The notes under the pieces are model-generated. The model ran no database searches. It worked only from the letters and a program-made list of their open reading frames with translations, and had not been told where the DNA came from. The translations under genes were made by a program, and so were the position numbers. 64,000 bases of DNA from Siphonodentalium dalli. Taxonomy: Eukaryota; Mollusca; Scaphopoda; Gadilida; Siphonodentaliidae. The stretch is from NCBI GenBank assembly GCA_032622095.1, contig CP136066.1:189446716-189510715 (forward strand). The letters run 5' to 3'. Below, piece after piece: positions 1 through 10,526 of the stretch; the first letter of the stretch is position 1; each line of letters begins with the position of its first letter.

Positions 1-20
1 TTGTGATAGTTACAGTTATA

Positions 21-237
21 CCCTGTGCCAATGCATTCTCTTATATATGCGAGTCGACCATAGGTCGCCTCGCATATATAAAAGAATGCATTGGCCTAAA
101 AAAAAACTTTTTACCATTTTTTCTTACATTCTTTAGCAATTTTATAATTTTTAATGTGTTAAGCCAATGCATTCTCTTATATATGCGAGGCGACCTATGG
201 TCGACTCGCATATATAAGAGAATGCATTGGCACAGGG
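21..237. mobile_element. Foldback element made of two 69-bp palindromes
   Basis: Two 69-bp segments (27-95 and 163-231), each beginning GCCAATGCATTCTCTTATAT and each itself a near-perfect palindrome, lie 67 bp apart. They are inverted relative to each other. The outer flanks add CCCTGTG / CACAGGG, so the whole 21-237 block folds back on itself at two scales. No coding capacity. A related copy lies at 25.1 kb, so this is a dispersed family, probably a non-autonomous foldback or MITE element. The superfamily is not recognisable. Confidence 0.7.
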
Positions 238-244
238 CCCTTCT

Positions 245-1292
245 GTTTGGGTAAAGGGTTAACAGAATGAAATAAGATCATGAGATAACATGATGAGATA
301 GTATTTCATTTCTATGTTTTATATGTAACCATTATAAGTATATTTATAGTTAAGTGTGTGTCTGACCTGGGCCCTATACTATAGAATACATTTTTTTAGT
401 GATAACAGGCTTACTTGAGCCGCACATAACGTGTCGAGTACTATACAGACCACTGTAATACAAGAAAACCATAGTAAGAAATGGTAACGCGCTCAAGATC
501 ATATATTATATACCCATGATTGTAGTTATAGAATTTTTCATTTCTGATATTTGTAATTGGCATAGCTTATCACAAACCAAAAATCAACATTATTGACATA
601 ATGTAAACGCCAATAAACGAAATTGAAATTCTCAACTACACATTTTACCGGGCTCGGCCTCGGGTTCGCACTACAGCTCTGTCTCGGGGCCGCACTACAA
701 CTTTTAATGTGTCCCAATAATTATCATTCTATAAATAGAACCCCCATTAGTATACATTAGTATACACGCGGCGCGCGTAATAATAGCGTAATCGATTTCT
801 TGTCAATCACAAACGAAGGCAAATCGAGTACTCTACACGCACATCTAAAACATTTGTCATTTTGTCAAGGGAAATTACTCTAATGATATATGCGAATGAT
901 ATGGCAATGCCTATTTTTGTCAGTTGGTGAGTGATTTAGTTGATTTTAGTATATATCTATGTATTCTGCACAATAAGAGTTATGGTCATATATTGAGTTT
1001 CAATCCACAATGAAAGAAATATACTGATAGAAATTCAGTCGAATACTATATAGAACACACAATATGTATTACAAAATTAGTAAATCACAAATGAACGCTG
1101 ATATTACAAAAATTGTATTCTATAATATAGGGGCCTGCAAACACGATCGACATGTTAAGCGAACGTCACACCCAGCACACTAGAATGATCGGGACAAAGT
1201 CAGAGTAATGCACTGGCAGGTTGACCAAAGGGCCTTTTAGAAAGTCAAACAAGGAGAAAATAAAAATAGCTTAAAACATATTTGCATTAAGA
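245..1292. repeat. Dispersed ~280-bp repeat, copy 1, split by a MITE
   Basis: Bases 245-369 and 1136-1292 together match 3013-3093 plus 4080-4252. Shared landmarks are ACAGAATGAAAT, TTTCATTTCTATGTTTTATA, AAGTGTGTGTCTGACC and CATGTTAAGCGAACGTCACA. The match ends at GCATTAAGAA in both. In this copy the repeat is interrupted by the element at 370-1135. Function unknown. Confidence 0.65.
370..1135. mobile_element. Non-autonomous DNA transposon (MITE) with ~28-bp terminal inverted repeats
   Basis: The left end GGCCCTATACTATAGAATACA and the right end, read in reverse complement as GGCCCCTATATTATAGAATA, match apart from one gap and single-base changes, and both are followed by a T run. Comparison with the second copy of the surrounding repeat, which lacks this segment, supports an insertion. 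No ORF of note inside. The target duplication is at most a CTG/TG remnant, so I cannot assign a superfamily. Confidence 0.6.
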
Positions 1293-1343
1293 AGCAACGT
1301 GAATTTTTTTACTTATTCCTTATTACTTATTCCTTATTCGCAA

Positions 1344-1728
1344 AATGTCGGAAAGTGTGGCAAATGGCCCCAAATTCGTAAGTGGCCAGGTGGGCGGAGC
1401 ATTTTGGACCGAAAAAGTTTTGGGTCGAGTTCGTAAAAGTGGTCCGAAAAAGTGTCCAACCTGTGCTCGGTCGGATTTTTTTGGGAAAATGTGGCAAATG
1501 ACGCCAAATTCTCAAGTGGCCAGCTTGGCGGGAAATATTGGGTCGAAATTTTTTTGGGTCGAGTTCGTAAAAGTGGTCCGAAAAGTGTCCGACCTGTGCT
1601 CGGTCCGATTTTTTGGGGAAAATGTGGCAAATGACCACGGCAACGTACTTAGTACTCGAGGCATTTCGGACTTTTCGACCCGTATTTTAGTTATTTTTCA
1701 CTAAGTACGTTGCCGTGGTTATTTGCCA
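1344..1728 (+). repeat. 134-bp tandem repeat followed by a 29-bp inverted repeat
   Basis: GTGGCAAATG recurs at about 1357, 1491 and 1624, giving a 133-134 bp period in which GGTCGAGTTCGTAAAAGTGG is shared. The last unit runs into 1625-1653, which is the reverse complement of 1700-1728 with one mismatch (core ACCACGGCAACGTACTTAGT) around a 46-bp loop. Overlapping open frames on both strands follow from the repeat and are not gene evidence. Confidence 0.65.
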
Positions 1729-1969
1729 CAGATTGGGAGGGAGAGCGAGAGTCATTGTTTATTGATAGGTGTTGTTTATATAACGGCCAGACACCTTAAT
1801 CCCTTTATCTCATAGCATTTAATTAACAGACAAACTAATTAATACACACTTATCAGTGTCCTTAGATGACCCGAGTTTCAAATAGTTAATCGAAAATAAC
1901 ATGGATCTTCCCGGAACTGAACCAATGCGATTTGTACGTGCATCTGCGCTCTGAACGATCAAGGGATGT

Positions 1970-2135
1970 TGAAAGAAAGAGAGAGAGAGGGAGAGAGAGA
2001 GTGAGAGAGATAGAGTGGGAAAGAGACAGAGCCACGAGTCCCAGATTATCAATCGGGAATAAGCCGGATTCGATTCCCGGATTTGAACCGAGTCGATTGG
2101 AGCGATGGAGACAGACAAACAGAGTGAGAGAGAGT

Positions 2136-2175
<40 letters not shown>

Positions 2176-2286
2176 GAGGGAGAGAGGGTGGGAGAGAGGG
2201 AGGGGCAGACACCCGAGTCCCAGATTATCAATCGAGATTCCCGGATTTTAACCAAGTCGATTTGTATGTACCGGGACTCATGAAAG

Positions 2287-2375
<89 letters not shown>

Positions 2376-2518
2376 AGAGGGGAGACATACATTTTGAGTG
2401 AGAGACAGAGAGCGACTTGGTTGTTGTTACATTGCCACTACATCAGATGTTTAAATATGCATGTTATGTCGAGATCTCGAGATAATATATGTATTGAATA
2501 TGTCGCAAATCAGCCATA
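1970..2518 (+). repeat. GA-rich dispersed repeat, left member of an inverted pair
   Basis: Long (GA)n tracts alternate with a spacer containing CCCAGATTATCAATCG and a tRNA-T-arm-like GATTCCCGGATTTGAACC. The block ends in TACATCAGATGTTTAAATAT, one GTCGAGATCTCGAG unit and ATATTGTCGCAAATCAGCCA-like sequence. The same string of landmarks occurs in reverse order and strand at 11003-11670. Arginine/glutamate-rich open frames here only read the microsatellite. Confidence 0.7.
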
Positions 2519-3012
2519 CACTGTGTGTCGAAACATTACTTCGTATGTTGCATGCCCGAAATTATTATTTTCGGTCAGTATTTTGGCTCAGTGTTTTATT
2601 TCATATCCATATATGCGAAATTCATTCGAAGTTTTCCTTTCAATGGGTGTCTTTGGTTCGAGAATTGTGTATCGAACAATATTGAGTGCTTTTTGTATAC
2701 GTTTCGGCAGAAAAATTGTTGCAGCATCCAATTATTTCCATGATTGTGAAAAAAATATATATTTTTAATTATATGGAAAAAATGATGTAACTCAGAAAGC
2801 TCAACTCGGATTTTAGGGACTTTTCGTGACGCGTCCGCGATGTTATGGCCTAAATAATACAAACAAACAAGCTTTCCCCGATTTATTTCCTTACTTTTCC
2901 ACTTTCATGTCTAATGTGCCTGGACTATCAGACGATTAAGTTTGTTCTGAACCGCTAAAACGAATCTGAATTGAAAGTTTCCACAGGCTAATTTCTGACA
3001 TATATATGTATT
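2519..3012. other. No recognisable feature
   Basis: AT-rich sequence with short overlapping open frames on both strands. None has a plausible start context, domain or codon pattern. Confidence 0.4.
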
Positions 3013-4252
3013 AACAGAATGAAATGAGATCATGAGATAAAATGATGAGATAATTTTTCATTTCTATGTTTTATATGTAACCATTATAGGTATATGCATT
3101 GTGTCCCGGTGTCTAGGGTTTAGATGTTGAATTGGCCGTGTCGGGAACATTGATAACAATAACTAGTTCATAGATCTTCATACTTTATATATGTATAAGT
3201 CTTTCTCGACAAGCACAGTACATAGGCGGAAGAACAGAGGTGTTGGTATAGTAGCAAGGTTGTCGGATAAGTGAGACTCACGCTTCAGAGCACGGGTAGT
3301 TATTCCAACCTCTGGTGTATCATGCCTCTTAAATAAGGTCCGAGATACATGATACACTTGGATATGACGTGTATCACTATATACTGTCTTATAGAATGAT
3401 ACTGGCTTTATCCACCCTAACTTATACAATGGTTGCTACCAGTCATAACCACTTAAGAATGTGATCTTGTTAATGATGCGTGTGTGTTTCTACACTATAT
3501 ATAATCTGTCTTCTATGTATTGTGCTTATCTATACAATTAACCCTAGCAGTTACAATCACTGGGGAAAGGAAGTTTATCCTAGATTCCAGGAACACATAT
3601 AACAACACATACCTATCGTATGTACTATCGGACGATTTCTCGACAAGCACAGTACATAGGCGGAAGAACAGAGGTGTTGGTATAGTAGCAAGGTTGTCGG
3701 ATAAGTGAGACTCACGCTTCAGAGCACGGGTAGTTATTCCAACCTCTGGTGTATCATGCCTCTTAAATAAGGTCCGAGATACACGATACACTTGGATATG
3801 ACGTGTATCACTATATACTGTCTTATAGAATGATACTGGCTTTATCCACCCTAACTTATACAATGGTTGCTACCAGTCATAACCACTTAAGAATGTGATC
3901 TTGTTAATGATGCGTGTGTGTTTCTACACTATATATAATCTGTCTTCTATGTATTGTGCTTATCTATACAATTAACCCTAGCAGTTACAATCACTGGGGA
4001 AAGGAAGTTTATCCTAGATTCCAGGAACACATATAACAACACATACCTATCGTATGTACTATCTGACACATTGTATTGGTAAGTGTGTGTCTGACCAGGC
4101 AACATGACTGACATGTTAAGCGAACGTCACACCCAGCACACTAGAATGATGGGGACAAAGTCAGAGTAATGCACCGGCAGGTTGACCAAAGGGCCTTTTA
4201 GAAAGTCGAACAAGGAGAAAATCAAAATGGCTTAAAACATATTTGCATTAAG
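3013..4252. repeat. Dispersed ~280-bp repeat, copy 2, split by a different insertion
   Basis: Bases 3013-3093 and 4080-4252 match the two halves of the copy at 245-1292. The segment between them (about 3094-4079) is absent from copy 1. It begins GCATTGTGTCCCGG and ends ACACATTGTATTGGT, without clear terminal inverted repeats, and it contains the 434-bp tandem duplication. Confidence 0.6.
3202..4063. repeat. 434-bp tandem duplication
   Basis: TTTCTCGACAAGCACAGTAC starts both 3202 and 3636. The two units are nearly identical; an example difference is ACATGATA versus ACACGATA. The open frames inside are duplicated with the DNA and show no domain, so I do not call a gene. Near identity suggests a recent duplication. 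Confidence 0.85.
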
Positions 4253-4470
4253 AATATTCCCATGCAATACTGGTGAATGGGTGCACGAGACACTAGATTG
4301 ATGTACACATCTCTATGTAAAACCCAATTGTCCTCTTATTTTTTACGAACTAATATGGTTATGATGTTCATGTTTTGATCCCAATAAAAAATATAAAAAA
4401 ACAAACGTCAATTCCAACTGCGCATGATAACGTCTGAAGTACGTGCGGTTGCAAATAAATAAATACTTCT

Positions 4471-4702
4471 TTATTGGTGGGACGAATTAATCGCGATACA
4501 GAAAATGGCAATCACTAGGACTATGTGAGCCACTACTAATAAACCATGTATAAGAATGACGTTTTGTGATGCCATTTGGATATACAATTTATGACAATAC
4601 ATGTAACACTTTGAGCAAGAGTAATCATCTATATTCCATCCAAAATGCCCACAACAGAAGCGTCTTTCTGATCGGCACAGCCACCACTTGGCATTCACGG
4701 CC
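4471..4702 (-). CDS. Possible terminal exon: cysteine-rich segment plus membrane helix
   Basis: On the minus strand an open frame enters from a possible acceptor (CAGATAAG then CG) near 4703. It encodes a Cys cluster (C..C..CC..C..C..C within about 35 residues, including RRFCCGHFGW and CSKCYMYC), then a hydrophobic stretch GLLVVAHIVLVIAIFCIAI, and ends SSHQ. The stop TAA is part of the polyadenylation signal AATAAA (4470-4475). There is no in-frame ATG near its start, so it must be a 3' exon if real. Splicing in phase 1 to the signal-peptide exon at 6629-6674 would keep frame, but the acceptor is weak and the link is inference. I do not recognise the family. Confidence 0.3.
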
Positions 4703-5263
4703 GCTTATCTGACTAAAACGTTGATATTTTTCGAAAGTTTGCGGGTGTTTCGCAAACATAAAGAGAATTGGCATGTATGAATACTTACTAAGGCCACGAG
4801 CCTATATTATTATCGTCTGACATAACATAAATAGCGTTCAAGTAAATCAAATAGGCTTCACAAAGCGGGTGGCAAAATGCAAAACGGAGTTTAGTCCCCT
4901 CACCACGTTATGTCTGACCGCTGCTGGTATGTGTTTTGTCAGTTACAATTCATCATGGCTTGATCTGGAAAATTTACAAATGAATATGGACAGTTCAGTT
5001 TCTCAGAATAATGCAGAATAAATTGTAACCTACAAAAGTCTCAAATAAATAAATGTGCGATTTCTTCACATTGTGTGTATGTGCTGGTAGCGGTAAGTCC
5101 TGCGTAGCAGGGGATTGAACTATGTGTGGAGCTTGAGCTGTGGGTGTGACGTTTTCACGCCCCCATTGCCCATATGAAAGCACTGTTTATCTGATTCAAC
5201 TGACATATTTCAGATCCCTCACGGTAATCGTTGAAGATAGATGCCTCAAAACACATTTCCATT
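4703..5263. other. No confident feature
   Basis: A minus-strand frame at 4995-5183 has a proline-rich stretch and an AG preceded by GTTGAATC near 5190 that could be a splice acceptor. It has no matching donor and no domain. Otherwise AT-rich and featureless. Confidence 0.3.
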
Positions 5264-5604
5264 CTTAAAGGGGTACTCTACACTAAATTCGGCCATTTAT
5301 ACTCAACAGAATATATGCAACAAAAATGAATGAATTTGAGCCATGGATTAGTGCAAAATACACTCGTGTGGTCTATGAACAATGCAAACAACATGGTAAT
5401 TATACTCAAAATGAATAAATGGCTGGAGTCATAAATTCATTTGCATTATAATTACCATGTTGTATGCATCGTTCACATATCATACGAGAGTATTTTGCAC
5501 TAAATCCATGGCTCAAATCCATTCATTTGTTGCATATATTGTGTTGAGCTTAAAATGAGATGATCCAATAAATTGCCGGATTTAGTGTACAATGTATCTT
5601 TAAG
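5264..5604. mobile_element. Palindromic MITE with arms of ~150 bp
   Basis: The left arm starts CTTAAAGGGGTACTCTACAC and the right end reads, in reverse complement, CTTAAAGATACATTGTACAC. Internal pairs include GAGCCATGGATT / AATCCATGGCTC and ACATGGTAATTATA / TATAATTACCATGT. The whole ~341 bp folds back around a short loop near 5430. No coding capacity. Ends resemble neither hAT nor Tc1 clearly. Confidence 0.7.
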
Positions 5605-5710
5605 CATCCATGCAAAACATAGTCGGGAATGACAATAACCAGAATTATGGTACGACTCTACAATACTCGTGGACAACTATCGGCCGATACAAACAATGAC
5701 AGACGTTTAG

Positions 5711-6345
5711 TTTAAACATATTTTATTTGTTCATAATGAATATGACAAAAGGGATTGGAGGACAAGTGCTATACTCACTTAGAATACCCTCCTCTCCCTA
5801 TAATACACTGACAATAAAGACACTTAAGACGACCAAAACAAGGTATACAACATGTAATGAACAATATATGAAACAAAACAAAAAAAAAAAAATAAGCAGA
5901 ATGGCGATTGTGGAGTAGAATCGGAAATTCGGTAGAGTTACGAGATTGGTTGAGTGTGTATATGCTTCATCAACACGTCGGTGGTCATTCCATGCAACAA
6001 GTAAAAAAAAACGATAATACAGGCATGTATCAATTATTTAATGCCTTAACAGGGTCATAACTGGGATATAAGTATATATTCTATTATAAGTATAGATTGT
6101 AAGTGTAAATAGCATGGGCAGAGTGTTAGGTTCTCTCAAATCGACCGGAATCTCTGATATACGAGTGTACAGCCTTAAAAATATCACTATTCTCAGTATA
6201 TGTTAGTTCGGGTTTCCCATAAAGAACTATGTCTACAGAGTTAATATTATATTGCATGAGCTTATTATTAAGTCTTAGACGAGATTCGGTATAATGGTTA
6301 CATTCAAAGAAAAAATGATTAGCATGACAGACGTGGGCCGGCTAT
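5711..6345 (-). mobile_element. 5'-truncated L2/CR1-like LINE, C-terminal ORF2 fragment and 3' UTR
   Basis: Reading the minus strand from about 6341 to the stop at 6126 gives an open segment with HFFFECNHY, RLRLNNKLMQYNIN, LYGKPELTYTEN and IFKAVHSYIRDSGRF. This matches the usual C-terminal tail of L2/CR1-type LINE ORF2 proteins (H-F-F-x-C, then a short helix region, then a 'V..YI..S.RF' end). About 400 bp of 3' UTR follow, including a T run and AATAAAATATG near 5722-5727. The RT and endonuclease domains are absent and the coding part is lost upstream of 6341, so it is a dead 5' truncation, typical of reverse-transcribed insertions. Confidence 0.65.
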
Positions 6346-6620
6346 ATTGTACACGACGTCAGTTTTACGGGTGGAGGAAAGCCCACGCAAGGAGTTTTGC
6401 GGGGGGGGGGGGTAATTTCACCGCGGGGAACACACCAATTCACCTAGAAAATGCTGTAAGTGTAGTGTTTATTAACTGTAGAGTATGATTCGGTTGTGCT
6501 GGGCCAACCGAGGTATCTGTCATCCTGCATGTTCTGATTGATTATACATGTAATATTTACAAATATTTATGCACTGAGGTCGGTAGACGACCTGTACAAG
6601 AAATATACGGCTCTATTATC
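6346..6620. other. No gene seen; poly-G tract
   Basis: Contains a run of 12 G (6401-6412). No domain-bearing frame. Confidence 0.4.
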
Positions 6621-6628
6621 ATACTCAC

Positions 6629-6674
6629 CAGCGGCTAACACGGCAAACGCGAACAACAGACGTATGTAAACCAT
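6629..6674 (-). CDS. First coding exon: signal peptide with phase-1 splice donor
   Basis: On the minus strand an ATG at 6674 opens MVYIRLLFAFAVLAA, a textbook short signal peptide (charged residue, hydrophobic core, small residues at the cleavage side). It is followed at once by CTG|GTGAGTAT, a strong splice donor in phase 1. Phase-1 introns right after signal peptides are common in secreted-protein genes. A CCAAT box and a TATA-like box sit 95-135 bp upstream. The downstream exons are not certain. The frame at 4471-4702 could be the terminal exon, and an acceptor near 5190 would instead give a ~38-residue product. The family is unknown. Confidence 0.5.
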
Positions 6675-6764
6675 AGTGTATACCCACATTGGTCCTTGTG
6701 TGTAGATGAGTAGCTGATGCTCCTGGCGTGCTGGTCGAATCGAAGTATTATCCCCGACTGGAAA

Positions 6765-6809
6765 TACTATTTAAATATATTGATGCGTTCGGCGTTGCTG
6801 ATTGGCTAC
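6765..6809 (-). promoter_or_regulatory. CCAAT and TATA boxes for the signal-peptide exon
   Basis: Read on the minus strand, GTAGCCAATCAG (about 6798-6809) is followed by ATATATTTAAATAG (about 6768-6781). The ATG at 6674 is about 95 bp further, leaving room for a start site near 6740 and a ~65-nt leader. Confidence 0.45.
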
Positions 6810-9060
6810 ACGCTCGAAATATGTGAAGAATGATTGATTGCAGAGTATAAGAGAAACATTTTATCGGGGATGTAGGAATTATCTCTAATATATATCTCGC
6901 GAGAGATATAGCGAAAAGCAAGGTCTCATATATACAATGGTTAAATCTGGACTTTTTGGCCGCAAAGAAACGGAAGAATAATGCAATTTTTTCTGCACTA
7001 TTTATCTTGAATCGTGTGATATGTGTGTACACTACACTGTAAAATGAAATTTAATAGCGAGGAATTGATTCTGTGACCTTTCATATAGAAGCCGAACTAT
7101 ATGTGCTCATATAGCAGTATCACTAATGTGACCTGTCACCGTTTCTTTTGATATATACACCATGCATCAACCCTTTCAAAATACACTGCTATAGAGCAGT
7201 ATGAGATATATTCATAGAGTAATGGGTGGATTGTGTAGATTATATTCTCCTTGGCTTAAAATATTAGTCATAGTTTCCTAAGATTAAGTAATAAAACACG
7301 ATTATTTCGCTGTTATCACAAGAATGCATGGTGGTATACTAGGAACGCAATTTATCAAAACACAAAGGAGTACCATATACTTTTTTTCAAAAAATCTAAA
7401 CGTGATCAAAATTGCCCACATACTCCGTGACAGGGACTGTCTTTATACCTGGAAATAATAGTTGGTTATATTCACCAAGGTCACATATACGCGAATGGTA
7501 CTATGTTTTCTGCAACCGCATTACCGTGTGTATCCCTTCTCCCTAATGTTACACATATCTGCTGAATTAACAACCATAAATAGCAACATTGGGTCAATAG
7601 CGAGTTTGCGATACCCGTCGGACGGGTACGGGTACCGGTAGATCCAGGTAGATCGGTGAAAATCGTCACGGTCATTTGCGTACTTTGAATGCAGCACATA
7701 AAGCGATAGGGATTTGGAACGGGTAGATGTATCCCGTTGACTGGTAGTCTTTCACTAAAGTTTTCTCACTCAAAAGTACATTAGTTCTACGAAATAACAG
7801 TCAGCTATGCATTAATCTATTTATTGCACGATTTAATTGCCAAATCTCATTGATACATTTGTCATTTAAGCCATGTTTTATGTTCAAAGTATCGAGGCGG
7901 CTTCTAACACTAAGATAACTACGGAACGCCGATTTGTTTACTGACAACTGTCTTCACTCAAGTAATGACATGTTATTTTTTGGGAATGTGATTTGGAGGG
8001 GCTAACCCCGGGATTCTCGACATGTTATGATTAAGAGAGTGAGTTGGCGGTGCTATACGCAGTCTCGACACAGGGACGTAATTATAGGGGGTCTCCGCGT
8101 TGAGAAGGTGTGTCCACCTTCAAATTCCCAACTATACACCCCCTTAAACCACACCAAACACAGGTTTGTGCGTAATTCAAATTGTGCACGCCGTTGGGCT
8201 CTGATTCCCCCCAACTGATCCTTCACTGTCCTGAATATTATTGTGGACTGTTCTAAATGGATCAGTAGTCTTGTTGCAGCAGTCCTGTGATGGGGGGGGG
8301 GGGGGGGTCCACCTTGCCGACCATGCAGTACGAGAACAGTTTTGTAGATATGAACCTGGAAATTGCAAAATCATAACATCTAGTGGTCTAACACCAGGCA
8401 AATTCACGCCCTGGTTTGTTTTTCACAAATCAATGATCAGTATTGACGAGCCACTGAATGTGGTTAGACCAGGGCATACCGGGTCGATCATGGTTCGGTC
8501 TGGTGTGAGAACTTTTTGAAATCTGAACATGAAAATTGATAAATTATTGACTTTCCTCAAGCTTTACATTGTTGGATATTTCCAACCTGCTGTTGACCAT
8601 ATACCCCGAATGTTTTTCTACCAAAAGTAGGAATATTTGCAAATGTTGGTCTAAAACTATAATAAAAAATCCGCACTAATACATTTTTGGAAAATCAAAC
8701 TGAATGACAGAATAATTTCAACGTATGTTTTGGTGTGTTAGGTATATGCAATATCCAACTGTTGACAAAAGTTGGGGTGATACACCCCACCCTCTCGCCA
8801 CGTCCCCTATCGACCCTTTGTGCATAAGTACACCGTGAATGTGTTACACGATTGAATACAACCGTTCAGTTATTGTACCTTATGTGGTGGTGACTGATTT
8901 CTCATTTTAATATAGATATTTGACTTTTGAACGGACATGGCGCATTTGAACCCCAAGACTGTTGTATATTGTAGTGGCCGATAGTGACACCAAATACTGA
9001 TATACACACCTCATAGTCGGCACAATCTTACCGTCATCAGATCGACTTTTAGCTGTTTTC
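6810..9060. other. Long stretch without a supported gene
   Basis: Contains a small palindrome TATCTCGCGAGAGATA near 6891-6908. A GGGTACGGGTACCGGTA tract near 7620-7640 belongs to the same family as the inverted repeat at 10448-10526. There is a run of 16 G at 8292-8307 and a hairpin-like pair around 8380-8480 (GTGGTCTAACACCAGG / CTGGTTAGACC-type). The short open frames have no supporting features. Confidence 0.4.
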
Positions 9061-9159
9061 TTTGTTTCGCATAGACGTGAAGCAAACGCTCTTTATTCGA
9101 ACCATATAATGAATAGTGTACCATTAAACACCCTTTATATTTAACAAGTTTGATTTTTA

Positions 9160-9870
9160 TACGCCCGTTTGAAAAAAACGGCCGCATTATAGTATTGGTC
9201 TGTCCGTCCGGGCGTCCGTCCGTTAACCTGGTTTCCGGATGATAACTTTAGTTAGAGTGAACCAAATTCAATAAAATTTGGTATGTGGGTTTATTAGACG
9301 AAAAGTAAGTTCAAGTTCGAATTTGGGTTCCGCCCGCCAATTTTCACCGGAGTTATGCCCCTTATTTGACGTTTTTTTTACTTAGAAAATCCTTGAAATT
9401 TGTTGTCCGGATGATAACTTTAGTATAGTTTATCGGAATGAATCCAAATTTGGTATATTACTTTCTCCCACCAAAACACAGGTCAAGTTCGAACTTGGGT
9501 TCTGGCAGAGTTAGTTAGAGTGAACCGATTTCAATCAAATTTGGTATGTGGGTTTATTAGGAGAAAAGACAGCTCAAGTTCGAATTTGGGTTCCGTCCAC
9601 CAATTTTCACCGGAGTTATGCCCCTTATTTGACGTAATTTGACTTAGAAAATCCCTGAAATTTGTTTTCCGGATGATAACTTTACTAGAGCTTATCGGAT
9701 TCAATGATAATTTGGTATATTACTTTCTCCCACCAAAACACAGGTCAAGTTCAAATTTGAGTTCCGTCCGCCAATTGTTACCAGAGTTATGCCCCTTTTT
9801 TACCAGTTTCCGCCGACCCAAGAGAGGGGGTATTTTGCACGCCCAGTGTAGCTCTTGTTCTACCTACATC
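9160..9870 (+). mobile_element. Pearl-like repeat: (TCCG)n microsatellite plus core repeats
   Basis: Starts with the hairpin-like CGCCCGTTTGAAAAAAACGG, then GTCTGTCCGTCCGGGCGTCC. Core repeats follow with a composite period of ~263 bp: TTAGAGTGAACC at 9253 and 9516, and CCGGAGTTATGCCCC at 9347 and 9610. An alternate half-unit carries CCGGATGATAACTTTAG (9235, 9407, 9669). It ends near GGGGGTATTTTGCACGCCC. This order (tetranucleotide microsatellite next to tandem core repeats) is that of pearl-type non-autonomous Helitrons described in bivalves. The termini are not diagnostic here. It shares AAATTTGGTATGTG and the overall plan with the satellite units at 45-64 kb. Confidence 0.55.
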
Positions 9871-10062
9871 CGGGTTTAGACCCAGACAAATATCCAAGTT
9901 CTTGGGATGAATATTCCCTTGCCCGACCCTTCGAAAGATTCCAACCCATTACCAGTTATATGACTAAATATTCCCCAACTAATATAAGGGGCAATTTCGG
10001 TCTTATATCTGACTAAAAGTGCATGCATGTAGGACATTCTTGGACCCTGGGTCTAAACCAAC
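9864..10062. repeat. Short inverted-repeat element
   Basis: CATCCGGGTTTAGACCCAG near 9867-9883 and CTGGGTCTAAACC near 10047-10059 are inverted. Each is also close to CTACCTACAT / ATGTAGGAC and to TTCTTGG. This suggests a ~200-bp MITE without coding sequence. Confidence 0.4.
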
Positions 10063-10447
10063 ACATTTTACACCGAATAATGGTTGGATTATTAAATTAG
10101 CGTAATTGTATATTTGTGCTATCATAACATATTTTCTCAGTCAGAAAATTCCATCTGTTCTATAGACGACACTCGAACGGTCTGGGAAAATTACTTATGA
10201 AAGCTAATTATTGAAAATGTTACCAAAATGAGTCAAAGAAAGACGCCAACCCCTTCCACTTTCGCCTCGTCCCTGGTTAATGCAATCCATTATCCACGCA
10301 GATGTCCATCATATAACCATAACAACAAGTATAACGTCGGCCAAGAAAGCGAATGCGGATAACAATTTCTCTACATCATATATATTGTGCTGCAATTGGC
10401 TCACCATACACTACCCGTCGATATGCTTAATTCTACCCGTAAAACAG

Positions 10448-10526
10448 TTTGCGATTTCAAAACGTGTACCGGTACGGGTAGCTACCAGTACCCGTACCGG
10501 TACCCGTACCCGTTTGAAATCGCAAA
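10448..10526. repeat. Hairpin of GTACCGG repeats bounded by GTTTGCGATTTCAAA
   Basis: GTTTGCGATTTCAAAACG and its inverse CGTTTGAAATCGCAAAC bound a core of CCGGTACGGGTA / TACCCGTACCGG palindromes. Related sequence, AGCGAGTTTGCGATACCCG, occurs at about 7599 with another GGTACCGGTA core. It looks like a small foldback family. Confidence 0.55.

Noticed and set aside
1932-2768. 278-codon plus-strand frame rich in Arg/Glu
   Set aside because: It reads a (GA)n microsatellite and its spacers. The opposite strand is equally open as Ser/Leu repeats.
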